NCBI GenBank assembly: GCA_934589705.1
Contig: CAKTOH010000006.1
Location: 1 to 64,000 of the forward strand
Direction of reading: 5' to 3'
From: an uncultured Oscillospiraceae bacterium
GTDB taxonomy: Bacteria > Bacillota > Clostridia > Oscillospirales > Oscillospiraceae
DNA: 64,000 nucleotides
Below, in pieces: positions 36,333 through 45,531 of the stretch. A program made the translations under genes and the position numbers. The notes below the pieces were generated by a model. That model had not been told where the DNA came from. It did no database searches and was given only the letters and a program-made list of their open reading frames with translations. Positions within the stretch are counted from its first letter, which is position 1. The number at the start of each line of letters is the position of its first letter.

Positions 36333-36380
36333 GTAGGGGCGACGATTCGTCGCCCGCGGGCGGCCAATGGCCGCCCCTAC
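36333..36380. repeat. 48-bp double-palindrome repeat (family E), copy 2
   Basis: Identical to 7865-7912. Both copies follow the end of a plus-strand gene by about 30 bases and share a similar TCTATCA stretch just ahead. Confidence 0.85.
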
Positions 36381-36405
36381 TATGATAACCGTATCATTTT
36401 GCGTA

Positions 36406-36443
36406 AATATGGGGCTGTTGCAATTTGCAACAGCCCCATATTT
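36406..36443. terminator. Bidirectional terminator between the Na/Pi and HD genes
   Basis: AAATATGGGGCTGTTGC and GCAACAGCCCCATATTT, a 17-bp perfect stem with A/T-rich ends that serve both strands. Confidence 0.85.
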
Positions 36444-36444
36444 A

Positions 36445-37023
36445 TCAGGTAGCCATTTCTTCCATTTCCTTGGCAACGGAAGCTTCGCAGGAGCGCATGG
36501 CAAGGATGGTTTTCTCCATCAGCTCGTCCAGACTCCAACCAAGACGCTCAGCACCGGTGCGGATCACGTCCCGGGAGCATCCGGCGGCGAATTTCTTGTC
36601 CTTGAACTTCTTTTTCAGGGAGGACAGCTCCATGTCCATGACGGACTTGCTGGGGCGCATCCGGGCGGCGGCGCCGATGAGACCTGTCAGCTCGTCCGCG
36701 GCGAAGAGAATCTTCTCCATCTGAGCGGTGGGTTCTACGTCGCAGCAGATGCCGTAGCCGTGGGAGCAGATGGCGTGCACCATTTCCGGACTGGCGTTCA
36801 CTTCGGCCAACAGCTCCGGGGCCTTCCGGCAGTGCTGCTCCGGCCACTTTTCAAAGTCCACATCGTGGAGTAAGCCGCACAGTCCCCAGAAGTCGGCGTC
36901 TTCGCCGTTTTCCTGGGCGAACCAGCGCATGACACCCTCCACCGTCAGTGCGTGCTGAATATGAAAGGGTTCCGTATTGTACTTTCTCAGCAGACCCATC
37001 GCCTGCTCTCGGGTCAGTTCCAT
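36445..37023 (-). CDS. HD-domain phosphohydrolase
   Basis: 192 residues from ATG 37023 (AAGGAGGT 7 bases ahead). Metal-binding HD pattern: HALTVEGVM (His24), GLLHDVDFEKW (His53-Asp54) and ICSHGYG, then a conserved C-terminal ADELTGLI and KKKFKDKKFAAG segment. Small HDIG-type hydrolases of this size act on nucleotides or phosphates; the substrate is unknown. Confidence 0.88.
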   Translation of the reverse strand: MELTREQAMGLLRKYNTEPFHIQHALTVEGVMRWFAQENGEDADFWGLCGLLHDVDFEKWPEQHCRKAPELLAEVNASPEMVHAICSHGYGICCDVEPTAQMEKILFAADELTGLIGAAARMRPSKSVMDMELSSLKKKFKDKKFAAGCSRDVIRTGAERLGWSLDELMEKTILAMRSCEASVAKEMEEMAT

Positions 37024-37149
37024 AACCATACCTCCTTAGTATGCTGCTGTCTATTTTACGCCGGGAACCCCAGTTTGTCAACGGTGGCAAAATAGGGTGG
37101 AAAATTTTGCAATTATCTGCTATCATAGAAGAAAAAGGAGGTTGGAACC

Positions 37150-38256
37150 ATGACGAATATGTTTGACTATCTGACCTGGCGGGGCGACCTGACCTTTTCC
37201 CAGGTTCGAACCAATCCGGTGGACGCACTGGTTTTTTCTACCCTGGCCTATGTATTCTATGGGGACAAGGCGAAGGCGGAGCCGGGTCAGGCGATGACTC
37301 TGGGGGAGTGCGCGGCGGAGTTCTTTGCCCTTGAGAATCCGGAGAACCGGGTGCGGGTGAAAAAGGACATGGAGCTTCTTCGTGCCGCCGCGGCTACCAC
37401 CCGCTTTGGCCAGTCCCTGCTCTGCATGTATGAAAACCAGTTCCTTCCGGAGCAGGAGACTCAGTTCGCGGCCATGACCTTCCTGCTGGACGACGGCACC
37501 ATGTTTGTGGTCTACCGGGGCACGGACAATTCCCTGGTTGGCTGGAAGGAGGACTTCAATATGACCTTCCAGCAGTCCATTCCCGCCCAGCGGCTGGCGC
37601 AGGAGTACATCCGCCGGGCGGCGCAGAGCGCCGAGGCACCCATACGGGTGGCGGGACATTCCAAGGGAGGAAATCTGGCGGTATTTGCCGCCGCCCGGTG
37701 CTCGCCCCAGGTTCGTGCCCGGATTCTGGAGGTCTACAACAACGACGGCCCGGGCTTTACCAAGTACATGATGGGCGATCCCGGCTATCTGGAGGTAGTG
37801 CCCAGAATCCACACCTTTGTGCCCCAGTCCTCGGTGATCGGAATGCTTCTGGAGCACGAAGAGCCTTACCAGGTTCTGCGCAGCTCCAATGTGGGCATCA
37901 TGCAGCATGACCCCTATTCCTGGGAGGTGCTGGGGGCGGACTTTGTGCATGTGGAGGGAATTACAGGCTCTTCTCAGTTTATGGACGCCACCATTAAGAA
38001 CTGGTTTGCCAGCATGACCAATCAGGAGCGGAATCAGCTGGTGGAGGAAATGTACGCCCTGCTTTCCACCGGCACCGCCGAGCACGCCTCGGATGTGTTC
38101 CAGCCGAAGAATATCCTGACCTACGCGAAAACCCTGTCCGGCGACGCGGATATGCGGCATCTGCTGTCCGAGGAATTCCAGGGGCTTATTACCGCCGCCC
38201 GGAAGGCCTATGCAACGATGCCCTCCAAGTCTCTTCCCGCCGGGAAGGAGAAATGA
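37150..38256 (+). CDS. Mbeg1-like (DUF2974) alpha/beta hydrolase
   Basis: 368 residues; start follows AAAAGGAGGTTGG. The serine-hydrolase elbow is VAGHSKGGNLA at about residue 170, in the lipase-like G-x-S-x-G pattern. VVYRGTDNSLVGWKEDFNM and NNDGPGF are marks of the DUF2974 (Mbeg1-like) family, common in Firmicutes as intracellular lipase/esterase-like proteins with unknown substrates. Starts NMFDYLTWRGDLTF as the family does. Confidence 0.9.
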   Translation: MTNMFDYLTWRGDLTFSQVRTNPVDALVFSTLAYVFYGDKAKAEPGQAMTLGECAAEFFALENPENRVRVKKDMELLRAAAATTRFGQSLLCMYENQFLPEQETQFAAMTFLLDDGTMFVVYRGTDNSLVGWKEDFNMTFQQSIPAQRLAQEYIRRAAQSAEAPIRVAGHSKGGNLAVFAAARCSPQVRARILEVYNNDGPGFTKYMMGDPGYLEVVPRIHTFVPQSSVIGMLLEHEEPYQVLRSSNVGIMQHDPYSWEVLGADFVHVEGITGSSQFMDATIKNWFASMTNQERNQLVEEMYALLSTGTAEHASDVFQPKNILTYAKTLSGDADMRHLLSEEFQGLITAARKAYATMPSKSLPAGKEK

Positions 38257-38258
38257 GA

Positions 38259-38394
38259 AAAGGCTCCCCTTGCTGATCAAGGGGAGCTGCCCCAGTGCGC
38301 ACACTGGGGCTGAGGGGATCAGAACTACCATGCTTTGACAATCCCTCAGCCAAAAATCAGAGATTTTTGCCAGCTCCCTTTACACAAGGGAGCC
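38259..38394. repeat. Intact module B repeat
   Basis: AGGCTCCCCTTGCTGATCAA, GGGGAGCTG, hairpin CCCCAGTGCG/CACTGGGG, TGAGGGGATCAGAAC, ACAATCCCTCAGCCAAAAAT, AGAGATTTTTGCCAGCTCCC, TTTACACAAGGGAGCC. This is the only copy without an inserted module C or inversion, so it defines the unit. Confidence 0.85.
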
Positions 38395-38483
38395 GTTTGG
38401 GTGCGGCAGAACGTTCGCAATGATATGCGTTTTGTGGAACTGGCAGCACACCGTGTTTGTTTTTGCTCGGAATAAAGAGCAAC

Positions 38484-38513
38484 AGTGCCGAATCCAACCG
38501 GATTCGGCACTGT
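38484..38513 (-). terminator. Probable terminator of the aspartate aminotransferase gene
   Basis: Stem CAGTGCCGAATCC, loop AACC, GGATTCGGCACTG, right after the stop of the gene on the minus strand; the following T-run is weak. Confidence 0.6.
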
Positions 38514-38517
38514 ATCT

Positions 38518-39795
38518 TTATTCCTTCATCAGCTTTTCCAGAGCCGCCAGCTTGACGCTGGTGGTCAGCACCTCCATGGCCTTTTCCAGCTCCTCTACAG
38601 GAGGCAGGCTGGGGGCAATGCGCAGGTTGGAATCGGTGGGGTCATTCTGATAGGGATAGGTGGCGCCGGCACCGGTGAGCACCACGCCTGCCTCCTTGCA
38701 CAGCTGCCATACCCGCTTGGCGGTGCCGGGCAGAACAAAGAGGCTGACGAAATAGCCGCCGCTGGGATCGTTCCAGTGGGCGATGCCCAGGGGCTTCAGC
38801 TCCCGGTTCAGCCACTGGGACACCACGTCAAACTTGGGAGCCAAAACCCCGGCGTGAAGCTTCATAATCTCCAGAGTGTGAGCCTTGTCGCGCAGGAAAC
38901 GCACATGGCGCAGCTGATTGATCTTATCCTGGGAGATCATCTGAATGCCGAAGAGCTTGCTGAGGTAGGCAATATTTGCCGGGCTTGCCGCGACGCAGGA
39001 AATGCCGCCGCCGGCGAAGGTGATCTTGGAGGTGGAGGCAAACTCAAAAACCATGTCGGGCCGACCGGCCTTCTCGCACAGAGACAGAATGTCCGGGAAG
39101 GGAACATATTCCCCACGGAACTGATGGACGCCGTAGGCATTGTCCCACATGATGGTGAAATCCGGGGCGGCAGGCTTCAGATTGGCAAACCGCCGGATGG
39201 TTTCCTCACTGTAGATAATGCCGTCGGGATTGGAGTATTTGGGCACCGTCCAGATAAGCTTTACCTGGGGATCCTGGACAAGCGCTTCCACCACATCCAT
39301 ATCCGGCCCCTCCGGGGTCATGGGCACGGGAATCAGCTCGGCACCGAAGTCCTGGGTGATGGCGAAATGTCGGTCATAGCCCGGGGCAGGGCAGAGAACC
39401 TTCACTTTTTCCTCCCGGCACCAGGGACGGGGGCTGTCCTTCAGGCCGTGGGTGTAGGCCCGGGAGACAATATCAAACATCAGATTCAGGCTGGCCACGC
39501 CGCCCACAAAAATATTTTCGGGCTTGCAGTCCAGAATCTCCGCCCAGTACCGCTTGGCGCAGGGCAGACCGGTCAGTTCACCGTAATTCCGGGCGTCCAC
39601 GCCGTCGGTGATGCACTGGGCAGGATCGGTCAACGCAGTGAGCAGGTCGGAAACCAAATCCAGCTGCTGCCGGGAGGGCTTGCCCCGAGCCATATTCAGC
39701 TTCAGACCCTGAGCCTTGAGCTGGTCGTAATCGTCCAGAACGGTGGCGTATTCCCGAGCCAAATCGGATGTGCTCATGCAAGAATAAGGGGTCAC
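38518..39795 (-). CDS. Aspartate aminotransferase, subgroup Ic
   Basis: PLP enzyme interconverting aspartate and oxaloacetate with glutamate. It belongs to the distinct Ic type (PF12897; Corynebacterium AspT-like): LNMARGKPSRQQLDL, GVDARNYGELTGL, VGGVASLNLMFDIVSRAYTHG, the PGYDRHF segment, and TSTSKITFAGGG with the PLP lysine. Start is uncertain: GTG 39795 has AAAGG 9 bases ahead, ATG 39777 fits homologue length better but lacks a ribosome site, and ATG 39804 touches the AAAGG. Confidence 0.93.
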   Translation of the reverse strand: MTPYSCMSTSDLAREYATVLDDYDQLKAQGLKLNMARGKPSRQQLDLVSDLLTALTDPAQCITDGVDARNYGELTGLPCAKRYWAEILDCKPENIFVGGVASLNLMFDIVSRAYTHGLKDSPRPWCREEKVKVLCPAPGYDRHFAITQDFGAELIPVPMTPEGPDMDVVEALVQDPQVKLIWTVPKYSNPDGIIYSEETIRRFANLKPAAPDFTIMWDNAYGVHQFRGEYVPFPDILSLCEKAGRPDMVFEFASTSKITFAGGGISCVAASPANIAYLSKLFGIQMISQDKINQLRHVRFLRDKAHTLEIMKLHAGVLAPKFDVVSQWLNRELKPLGIAHWNDPSGGYFVSLFVLPGTAKRVWQLCKEAGVVLTGAGATYPYQNDPTDSNLRIAPSLPPVEELEKAMEVLTTSVKLAALEKLMKE

Positions 39796-40050
39796 AACAA
39801 TCATCCTTTCTGCTAAAATCCGTAATTGCAGGATATATTATATGCGATTTTTTGAAAAAATGCAAGATGAATTTCCTTAAAAATTCATTTTCAGACACGG
39901 ATACGGGACAATTAGGTGGAATGCACAAACCCCTGGAAAAATGGGAATTGTTTTTACTGCACAATCACGCCTTGCTTTTTTTACAATTCCGGGATAGAAT
40001 CGAATCATACAATGGATTGCTATGCGATCTGCCGGAAAGGACGTGCACCT

Positions 40051-42135
40051 ATGGAAGAGATTTTCAATCTGCCGGAGCAGTTCGGCGAGGATGTTTTTAA
40101 CGAGGCAACCATGAAGCAGCGGCTGCCCCTGCAAACCTATGAGGCCTGGAAGCACTGCGTGGCGCAGGGAGAGCGGCTGCCCCTGGACGTAGCCAATGAA
40201 ATTGCCGAGGCCATGAAGCAGTGGGCGCTGGAGAAGGGAGCCACTCACTACACCCACTGGTTCCAGCCTATGACGGGCATCACCGCGGAGAAGCACGATT
40301 CCTTTATTTCTCCCACGGGAGACGGTCGGGTGATTATGGAATTCTCCGGCAAGGAGCTGGTTCGGGGCGAGCCGGATGCCTCCAGCTTCCCCTCCGGCGG
40401 TCTGCGTGCCACCTTTGAGGCACGGGGCTATACCGCCTGGGATCCCACCTCCTTTGCCTTCGTCCGGGACGGAAGCCTGTATATTCCCACCTGCTTCTTC
40501 TCCTACACCGGCGAGTCCCTGGACAAGAAGACCCCGCTGCTGCGCTCCATGGACGAGGTGTCCCGGGAGGCTCTGCGGATCCTGCGGCTCTTCGGCGACA
40601 CCCAGACCCGGCGGGTCATTCCCTGTGTCGGTGCCGAGCAGGAGTATTTTCTACTGCCCAAGGATCTGTACGCCCAGCGGGAGGATCTGCGGCTGACGGG
40701 ACGCACCCTCTTCGGCGCTCAGCCCCCCAAGGGTCAGGAGCTGGACGACCACTATTTCGGCACCATCCGAACCCGGGTGTCTTCCTTCATGCAGGATCTG
40801 GATCACCAGCTCTGGCGGCTGGGAATTTTAAGCAAAACCAAACACAACGAGGCCGCTCCCTGCCAGCATGAGCTGGCTCCCGTCTACGCCGATGCCAACA
40901 CCGCCTGCGACGACAACCAGAAAATGATGGCCATTATGAAAAAGTGCGCGGCAAAGCACAATCTGGTGTGCCTGCTTCACGAAAAGCCCTTCGCCGGGGT
41001 GAACGGCTCCGGCAAGCACGACAACTGGTCCCTGTCCACGGACACGGGCAGCAATCTGTTCAGCCCCGGCAAGACCCCCCGGCAGAACGCCCGGTTCCTG
41101 GTGTTCCTGGCGGCCTTTATCGCCGGTGTGGACGAATATCAGGATTTCCTCCGCTGCACCGTGGCCACCGCCGGCAACGACCACCGGCTGGGCGCCAGCG
41201 AAGCCCCTCCCGCCATCGTTTCCATCTATCTGGGGGATGAGCTGAACGCGGTGGTCCAGTCCATCATCGACGGCACCAACTATACCGACCCGGAAAAGAG
41301 CGTCCTGCGCATCGGTGTGGATGTGCTGCCCATGATTCCCAAGGACACCACCGACCGGAACCGCACCAGCCCGCTGGCCTTCACCGGCAACAAGTTTGAG
41401 TTCCGGATGCTGGGTTCCTCCCAGTCCGTGTCCGGCCCCAATATCGCCCTGAACACCATCATGGCCGAGGAGCTGGGGCAGTTCGCGGACGTGCTGGAAA
41501 AGGCGGATAACTTCGATGCTGCCCTCCAGACCCTGGTCTGCAAGGCGCTGACCGAGCACAGCCGGATTATCTTCAGCGGCAACGGCTACAGCGAGGAATG
41601 GAAGCGGGAGGCGGCACAGCGGGGCCTGAGCAATCTGCCCTCCACCGCGGAGGCCATGCCCACCTACGTCAGCGACAAGAATGTGGATCTGGTCACCCGG
41701 CACGGTGTTTTCACCGAAACCGAGTTCCGGGCAAGATACCGGATTCACCTGGATGCCTATAACAAGGTGGTGGCCATTGAGGCCAAGACCATGATCGACA
41801 TGGCTCTGCATCAGATTCTGCCCGGGGCTCTGGGCTATACCAAGGAGCTGTGCGACGGCATTGCCGTTAAGAAGCCGCTGGGTCTTCCCTGCAAGGCGGA
41901 GACGAGCCTGGCGGATTCCCTCAGCACAGGCTGCGACGGCCTGTATGAGGCGGTAGAGGCGCTGAAGCAGTCCCTTTCCCAGGTGCCCGAGGCGGCGGAG
42001 GAAGCGGCCCTGCATTACCGCCGGGTGGTGCAGCCCCGGATGGAGGCCGTCCGCACCCGGGCAGATCACCTGGAGACCCTGACGGACAAGCGCCATTGGC
42101 CCTTCCCGACCTATTCCGATCTGCTGTTCTACTAA
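40051..42135 (+). CDS. glnN: Glutamine synthetase type III
   Basis: Makes glutamine from glutamate and ammonia. 694 residues, the size of GSIII (about 700), much longer than GlnA. N-terminal GSIII domain, then FQPMTGITAEKHDSF, the Glu-binding GAEQEYFLL, KHNEAAPCQHELAP, NGSGKHDNWSLSTDTG and NRTSPLAFTGNKFEFR. Start ATG 40051 follows GGAAAGGACG; the longer open frame upstream has no ribosome site. The 255-base upstream gap holds no repeat or riboswitch I can identify. Confidence 0.95.
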   Translation: MEEIFNLPEQFGEDVFNEATMKQRLPLQTYEAWKHCVAQGERLPLDVANEIAEAMKQWALEKGATHYTHWFQPMTGITAEKHDSFISPTGDGRVIMEFSGKELVRGEPDASSFPSGGLRATFEARGYTAWDPTSFAFVRDGSLYIPTCFFSYTGESLDKKTPLLRSMDEVSREALRILRLFGDTQTRRVIPCVGAEQEYFLLPKDLYAQREDLRLTGRTLFGAQPPKGQELDDHYFGTIRTRVSSFMQDLDHQLWRLGILSKTKHNEAAPCQHELAPVYADANTACDDNQKMMAIMKKCAAKHNLVCLLHEKPFAGVNGSGKHDNWSLSTDTGSNLFSPGKTPRQNARFLVFLAAFIAGVDEYQDFLRCTVATAGNDHRLGASEAPPAIVSIYLGDELNAVVQSIIDGTNYTDPEKSVLRIGVDVLPMIPKDTTDRNRTSPLAFTGNKFEFRMLGSSQSVSGPNIALNTIMAEELGQFADVLEKADNFDAALQTLVCKALTEHSRIIFSGNGYSEEWKREAAQRGLSNLPSTAEAMPTYVSDKNVDLVTRHGVFTETEFRARYRIHLDAYNKVVAIEAKTMIDMALHQILPGALGYTKELCDGIAVKKPLGLPCKAETSLADSLSTGCDGLYEAVEALKQSLSQVPEAAEEAALHYRRVVQPRMEAVRTRADHLETLTDKRHWPFPTYSDLLFY

Positions 42136-42145
42136 TCAAACGCCA

Positions 42146-42179
42146 ACCGGCGCGGTTCCAGGAATGGAACCGCGCCGGT
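42146..42179. terminator. Bidirectional terminator between glnN and glgB
   Basis: ACCGGCGCGGTTCCA, loop GGAA, TGGAACCGCGCCGGT, followed by GTTTGTTATTT. Confidence 0.85.
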
Positions 42180-42184
42180 GTTTG

Positions 42185-44191
42185 TTATTTCTTTTCTTCC
42201 TTCGGAAGCACCACATGCTCCTTGAGCACCACGGCGGTGCGGGCGGGCAGGTACAGCTCCACATAGTCCTTGCCGTCGAACCGCTTGGTGGGGTAGGGGA
42301 TGTGCTCCACCTGATGGAAGCCGCCGTACTTGTCGTCATCGGTGCACAGCTCCACGGTGTACTCGCCGGGCTGAGGTACGGGCACCAGCACATTCGTCAG
42401 GCTCAGGCTGGGATGGAAGTTGAAGGCGAAGAGCAGACCCTTCCGGTAGAAGACCAGGGTTTTCTCTGGCTCCTTGTTCAGAAGTAAATCCCCCATTTTC
42501 TGGTCGAAAATCCGGTTTTCCTGCGTTACCTTCAGCATATCCCGGTCAAATTCTCCCAGCCACTGATACTTGAGCATTCCGTTGTCCAGCAGACTCCACT
42601 GCCGGCGGCAGTAGTGGAAGCTCCAGCCGTTGCCCTCTCTGGGAAAGTCGATCCACTCCGGATGGCCGAATTCGTTGCCCATAAAGTTCAGGTAGCCTTC
42701 TCCACCGCCGCCCAGGGTGAACAGGCGGATCATCTTATGCAGGGCGATGGCCCGGTCGATTCTGGGATTGTGGCAGTCCTTGTTCATGTCGGTGTACATG
42801 TTGGCTCCCGCCAGCCGGAAGATCAGCGTCTGATCGCCTACCAACGCCTGGTCGTGGGACTCCACATAGGCAATGGTGTTTTCTCCCGGACGGCGCAGAC
42901 ACATGCTGCACCACATCTGGAAAATGTTCCACTGCTCATCGGACTTTTCCTTCACGGTTTTGACCCACATATCCGGCAGACCCATGCCCAGTCGGTAGTC
43001 AAAGCCGATGCCGCCGTCGGCAATGGGCAGACACATGCCGGGCATACCGGACATATCCTCGGCAATGGTAAGGGCCTTGGGGTTCACCTGGCGGATGAGC
43101 TCGTTGGCCAGCTGCAAGTAGGTGATGGCCTCGGTGTGGGTGTTGTAGGAGAAATACCGGGAGTTTTCGTTGAAGTCCGTGCCCAGACCGTGGTCGTGGT
43201 AGAGCATGGAGGTGACGCCGTCAAACCGGAAGCCGTCGAAGTGGTACTCGGTCATCCAGAATTTCAGGTTGCTCAGCAGGAAGTGAAGCACCCCGGTCTT
43301 GCCATAGTCGAAGCATTTGGTGCCCCAGGCGGGGTGGTCGCCCTTGGGGCCGTCGTGGAAGAACTGCCAGGTGGTGCCGTCGAACATATTGATGCCCTCG
43401 GCGGTGTTCTTCACCGCGTGGGAGTGCACCACGTCCAGCAGCACCCGGATGCCCATGGCGTGCGCCTTGTTCACCAGGTATTTCAGATCCTCAGGCTTGC
43501 CGAACCAGGAGGAGGCGGCGTAGAAGCTGGACACCTGGTAGCCGAAGGAGCCGTAGTAGGGGTGCTCCATGATGGCCATGAGCTGCACCGTGTTGTAGCC
43601 CGCCTTCTGAATCCGGGGCAGGGTCAGGTCGGCAAATTCCCGATAGGTGCCGACTCGTCCTTCCTCCTGAGCCATGCCCACATGGGCTTCGTAGATGTAC
43701 AGCTGATCGTCGCCGACAAAATCCTTATCCGTCCAGGGGAAGGTTTTTTGGTCGTCAGTGACCTCACACTCGAAGGTGATGGTTTCCTTGTTCTGCACCA
43801 CCCGGCGGGCGTACAGGGGGATGTGCTCGGTGAGGCACATGTTGGCCTCTACCACGGTTTTGACCCGGCAGCCCTCCCACAGGGCGTCGTCACCGGGCAG
43901 GAACAGCTCCCAGTTCCCGTTATCCAGCTTTTTCAGGGGATGGGAGGTCTTGTTCCAGCCGTTGAATTCGCCTTCCAGATAGAGCTGATAGGCGGCGGGA
44001 GCCCACTCCCGATAGTACCAGCCCCCATCGGTGTGATGGAAGCCATAGTAGTTATAGGCGTTGGCAAAGTCGTTCAGGGTCTGGTCTTTCCCCAGAATCC
44101 GCCCTTTGGCGGAGCGGTATAGTTCCATTCTCAGATCGATGTCTCCGGCGAAGGGCTGGAGCTGAGGATTGAGTTCCAATAAGCGATACAT
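42185..44191 (-). CDS. glgB: 1,4-alpha-glucan branching enzyme, eukaryote-like type (GH13_8)
   Basis: Makes the alpha-1,6 branches of glycogen. 668 residues: CBM48-like N-terminal domain (WAPAAYQLYLEGEFNGWNK), then the GH13 barrel with YEAHVGMAQEEGRVGTY, DVVHSHAVKN, the nucleophile Asp in GFRFDGVTSM, the acid Glu in TIAEDMSGMPG, and VESHDQALVGDQ, and a C-terminal domain. The sequence matches the animal/fungal subfamily more than typical bacterial GlgB (which has about 100 more N-terminal residues). Start follows AAAGGTGAC. Confidence 0.95.
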   Translation of the reverse strand: MYRLLELNPQLQPFAGDIDLRMELYRSAKGRILGKDQTLNDFANAYNYYGFHHTDGGWYYREWAPAAYQLYLEGEFNGWNKTSHPLKKLDNGNWELFLPGDDALWEGCRVKTVVEANMCLTEHIPLYARRVVQNKETITFECEVTDDQKTFPWTDKDFVGDDQLYIYEAHVGMAQEEGRVGTYREFADLTLPRIQKAGYNTVQLMAIMEHPYYGSFGYQVSSFYAASSWFGKPEDLKYLVNKAHAMGIRVLLDVVHSHAVKNTAEGINMFDGTTWQFFHDGPKGDHPAWGTKCFDYGKTGVLHFLLSNLKFWMTEYHFDGFRFDGVTSMLYHDHGLGTDFNENSRYFSYNTHTEAITYLQLANELIRQVNPKALTIAEDMSGMPGMCLPIADGGIGFDYRLGMGLPDMWVKTVKEKSDEQWNIFQMWCSMCLRRPGENTIAYVESHDQALVGDQTLIFRLAGANMYTDMNKDCHNPRIDRAIALHKMIRLFTLGGGGEGYLNFMGNEFGHPEWIDFPREGNGWSFHYCRRQWSLLDNGMLKYQWLGEFDRDMLKVTQENRIFDQKMGDLLLNKEPEKTLVFYRKGLLFAFNFHPSLSLTNVLVPVPQPGEYTVELCTDDDKYGGFHQVEHIPYPTKRFDGKDYVELYLPARTAVVLKEHVVLPKEEKK

Positions 44192-44275
44192 GTTATGTCA
44201 CCTTTCCAATTGTAATGGGGACTCCGTACACGTCTATTTTAGGAGAAATTCAGGCTTCTGTCAAGGCTTTCCCCG

Positions 44276-44304
44276 TTGACGGAGGAAGAAATCGGGTGTA
44301 TCTT
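44276..44304 (+). promoter_or_regulatory. Promoter of the sirtuin gene
   Basis: TTGACG at 44276-44281, a 17-base spacer and TATCTT at 44299-44304. Lies inside an open extension of the frame, which supports the downstream start. Confidence 0.75.
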
Positions 44305-44328
44305 ATAGAAAAAGGAGGGGATGCCCCT

Positions 44329-45042
44329 ATGGATGAAATCGAAACGCTGAAGCAGTGGGTGGAAAGCAGCCGGAATATCGTCTTTTTCGGCGGCGCGGGA
44401 GTCAGCACCGAGTCCGGGATTCCGGATTTTCGCAGTGTGGACGGCCTGTACAGCCAGAAGTTCGATTATCCGCCGGAAACCATTATCAGCCACAGCTTTT
44501 TCCTGAAAAAACCGGAATATTTTTTCCGGTTCTACAGGGAAAAAATGCTGCCCCTGGGCTTTTCACCCAACGTGACCCATAAAGTGCTTGCCCGGTGGGA
44601 GCAGGAGGGTCGGCTTTCCGCGGTGGTGACCCAGAATATCGACGGCCTGCACCAGAAGGCGGGAAGCAAAAAGGTGTTCGAGCTGCACGGCAGCGTTTTG
44701 CGTAACTACTGCATGAACTGCGGAAAATTCTACAGCGCGGAATTTGTGAAACATTCCGAGGGCATTCCCCGGTGCGCCTGCGGAGGCATTGTGAAGCCGG
44801 ACGTGGTGCTTTATGAGGAAAGTCTGGATCCGGCCACCATCGAGGGCAGCCTCAAAGCCATCCGGGAGGCGGATATGCTCATTGTGGCGGGCACCAGCCT
44901 GACGGTGTACCCCGCCGCCGGACTCATCAATGACTACCGGGGTGACCGTCTTGTGCTCATCAACCGGGACGTGACCCCTTATGACGAATATGCCGACCTG
45001 GTGCTTCACCGGAGTTTGGGAGATGTGTTTTCTCAGTTATAA
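44329..45042 (+). CDS. cobB: NAD-dependent protein deacylase (sirtuin)
   Basis: Removes acyl groups from lysines using NAD+. 237 residues from ATG 44329 (AAAGGAGGGG ahead). Sirtuin motifs in order: FFGGAGVSTESGIPDFRS (8-fold NAD site), VVTQNIDGLHQKAG, ELHGS with the catalytic His, a zinc site C-x2-C ... C-x-C (CMNCGK .. CACGG), and VAGTSLTVYPAAGL. Class U/bacterial. Downstream genes are unrelated (hicAB). Confidence 0.95.
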   Translation: MDEIETLKQWVESSRNIVFFGGAGVSTESGIPDFRSVDGLYSQKFDYPPETIISHSFFLKKPEYFFRFYREKMLPLGFSPNVTHKVLARWEQEGRLSAVVTQNIDGLHQKAGSKKVFELHGSVLRNYCMNCGKFYSAEFVKHSEGIPRCACGGIVKPDVVLYEESLDPATIEGSLKAIREADMLIVAGTSLTVYPAAGLINDYRGDRLVLINRDVTPYDEYADLVLHRSLGDVFSQL

Positions 45043-45057
45043 TGGAACTAAAAATAG

Positions 45058-45086
45058 TTGCAATTTGAATGGAATTGTGGTATAAC
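45058..45086 (+). promoter_or_regulatory. Promoter of hicAB
   Basis: TTGCAA at 45058-45063, a 17-base spacer and TATAAC at 45081-45086, preceded by TGG. Confidence 0.75.
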
Positions 45087-45113
45087 AAAAGGGAAGAGGA
45101 TGGAGGCAGCATC

Positions 45114-45531
45114 ATGGGACAGAAAGAAAAGCTGATTGCGAAGCTGAAAGCAAAGCCAAAGACATTCACCTTTGACGACGCGGAGAGCCTGCTGCGTTAC
45201 TTTCACTATGAGCGCTCCAACAAAGGACGCACCAGCGGCTCCCGGATCATGTTCGTCTCCGAGGAGCATCCGCCTATCTTAGGGTCTATCTGAAAACCGG
45301 GAATATGACCAACGGCGAGGGATTTTCCACCTGATGAAGCCATTTTTTTGCAGGAATACTCTGCGTATTGCAAGAAAAAATGGTGCCCAGCAGGTGGAAA
45401 AGACCCGCTGTTTGGGCGTGTTGACGGTTTTCAGATAGACCCTAATGCATAAACCCCATCCCCGGAAGGAATTATTGGAGTATCAAGTCAAGCAGCTGAT
45501 TGAAATTTTGGAACAGGAGGGACTTCTGTGA
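45114..45531 (+). pseudogene. hicA: hicA toxin gene interrupted by a small inverted-repeat element
   Basis: HicA is the mRNA-interferase toxin of HicAB systems (dsRNA-binding fold). The frame opens at ATG 45114 with GQKEKLIAKLKAKPK and NKGRTSGSRIMF, and stops after residue 59 inside a foreign 161-bp element (45282-45442). Beyond it, the expected C-terminus MHKPHPRKELLEYQVKQLIE .. resumes at 45445 and ends at TGA 45531. Removing the element and one copy of the TA duplication restores PPI-L-MHKPHP exactly. The HKPHP end is missing from the truncated protein, so the toxin is almost surely inactive. Confidence 0.85.
45282..45442. mobile_element. 161-bp MITE-like element in hicA
   Basis: Perfect 18-bp terminal inverted repeats GGGTCTATCTGAAAACCG, with the target TA duplicated on each side (45280-45281 and 45443-45444). 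TA duplication is the habit of IS630/Tc1-mariner transposons. The inside is nearly palindromic too (TTTTCCACCTG at 45323 and CAGGTGGAAAA at 45391; CCATTTTTTT and AAAAAATGG). It has no coding capacity, so it would need a transposase elsewhere. I found no second copy in this window. Confidence 0.85.

Noticed and set aside
34509..36503. 664-residue minus-strand frame opposite the Na/Pi gene
   Set aside because: Shadow; the plus frame carries both QSS motifs and a PhoU-like domain.
39805..40050. A riboswitch or T-box before glnN
   Set aside because: I looked for known conserved cores (T-box GGTGG, glycine, glutamine types) and saw none that fits; a long leader without a clear structure.
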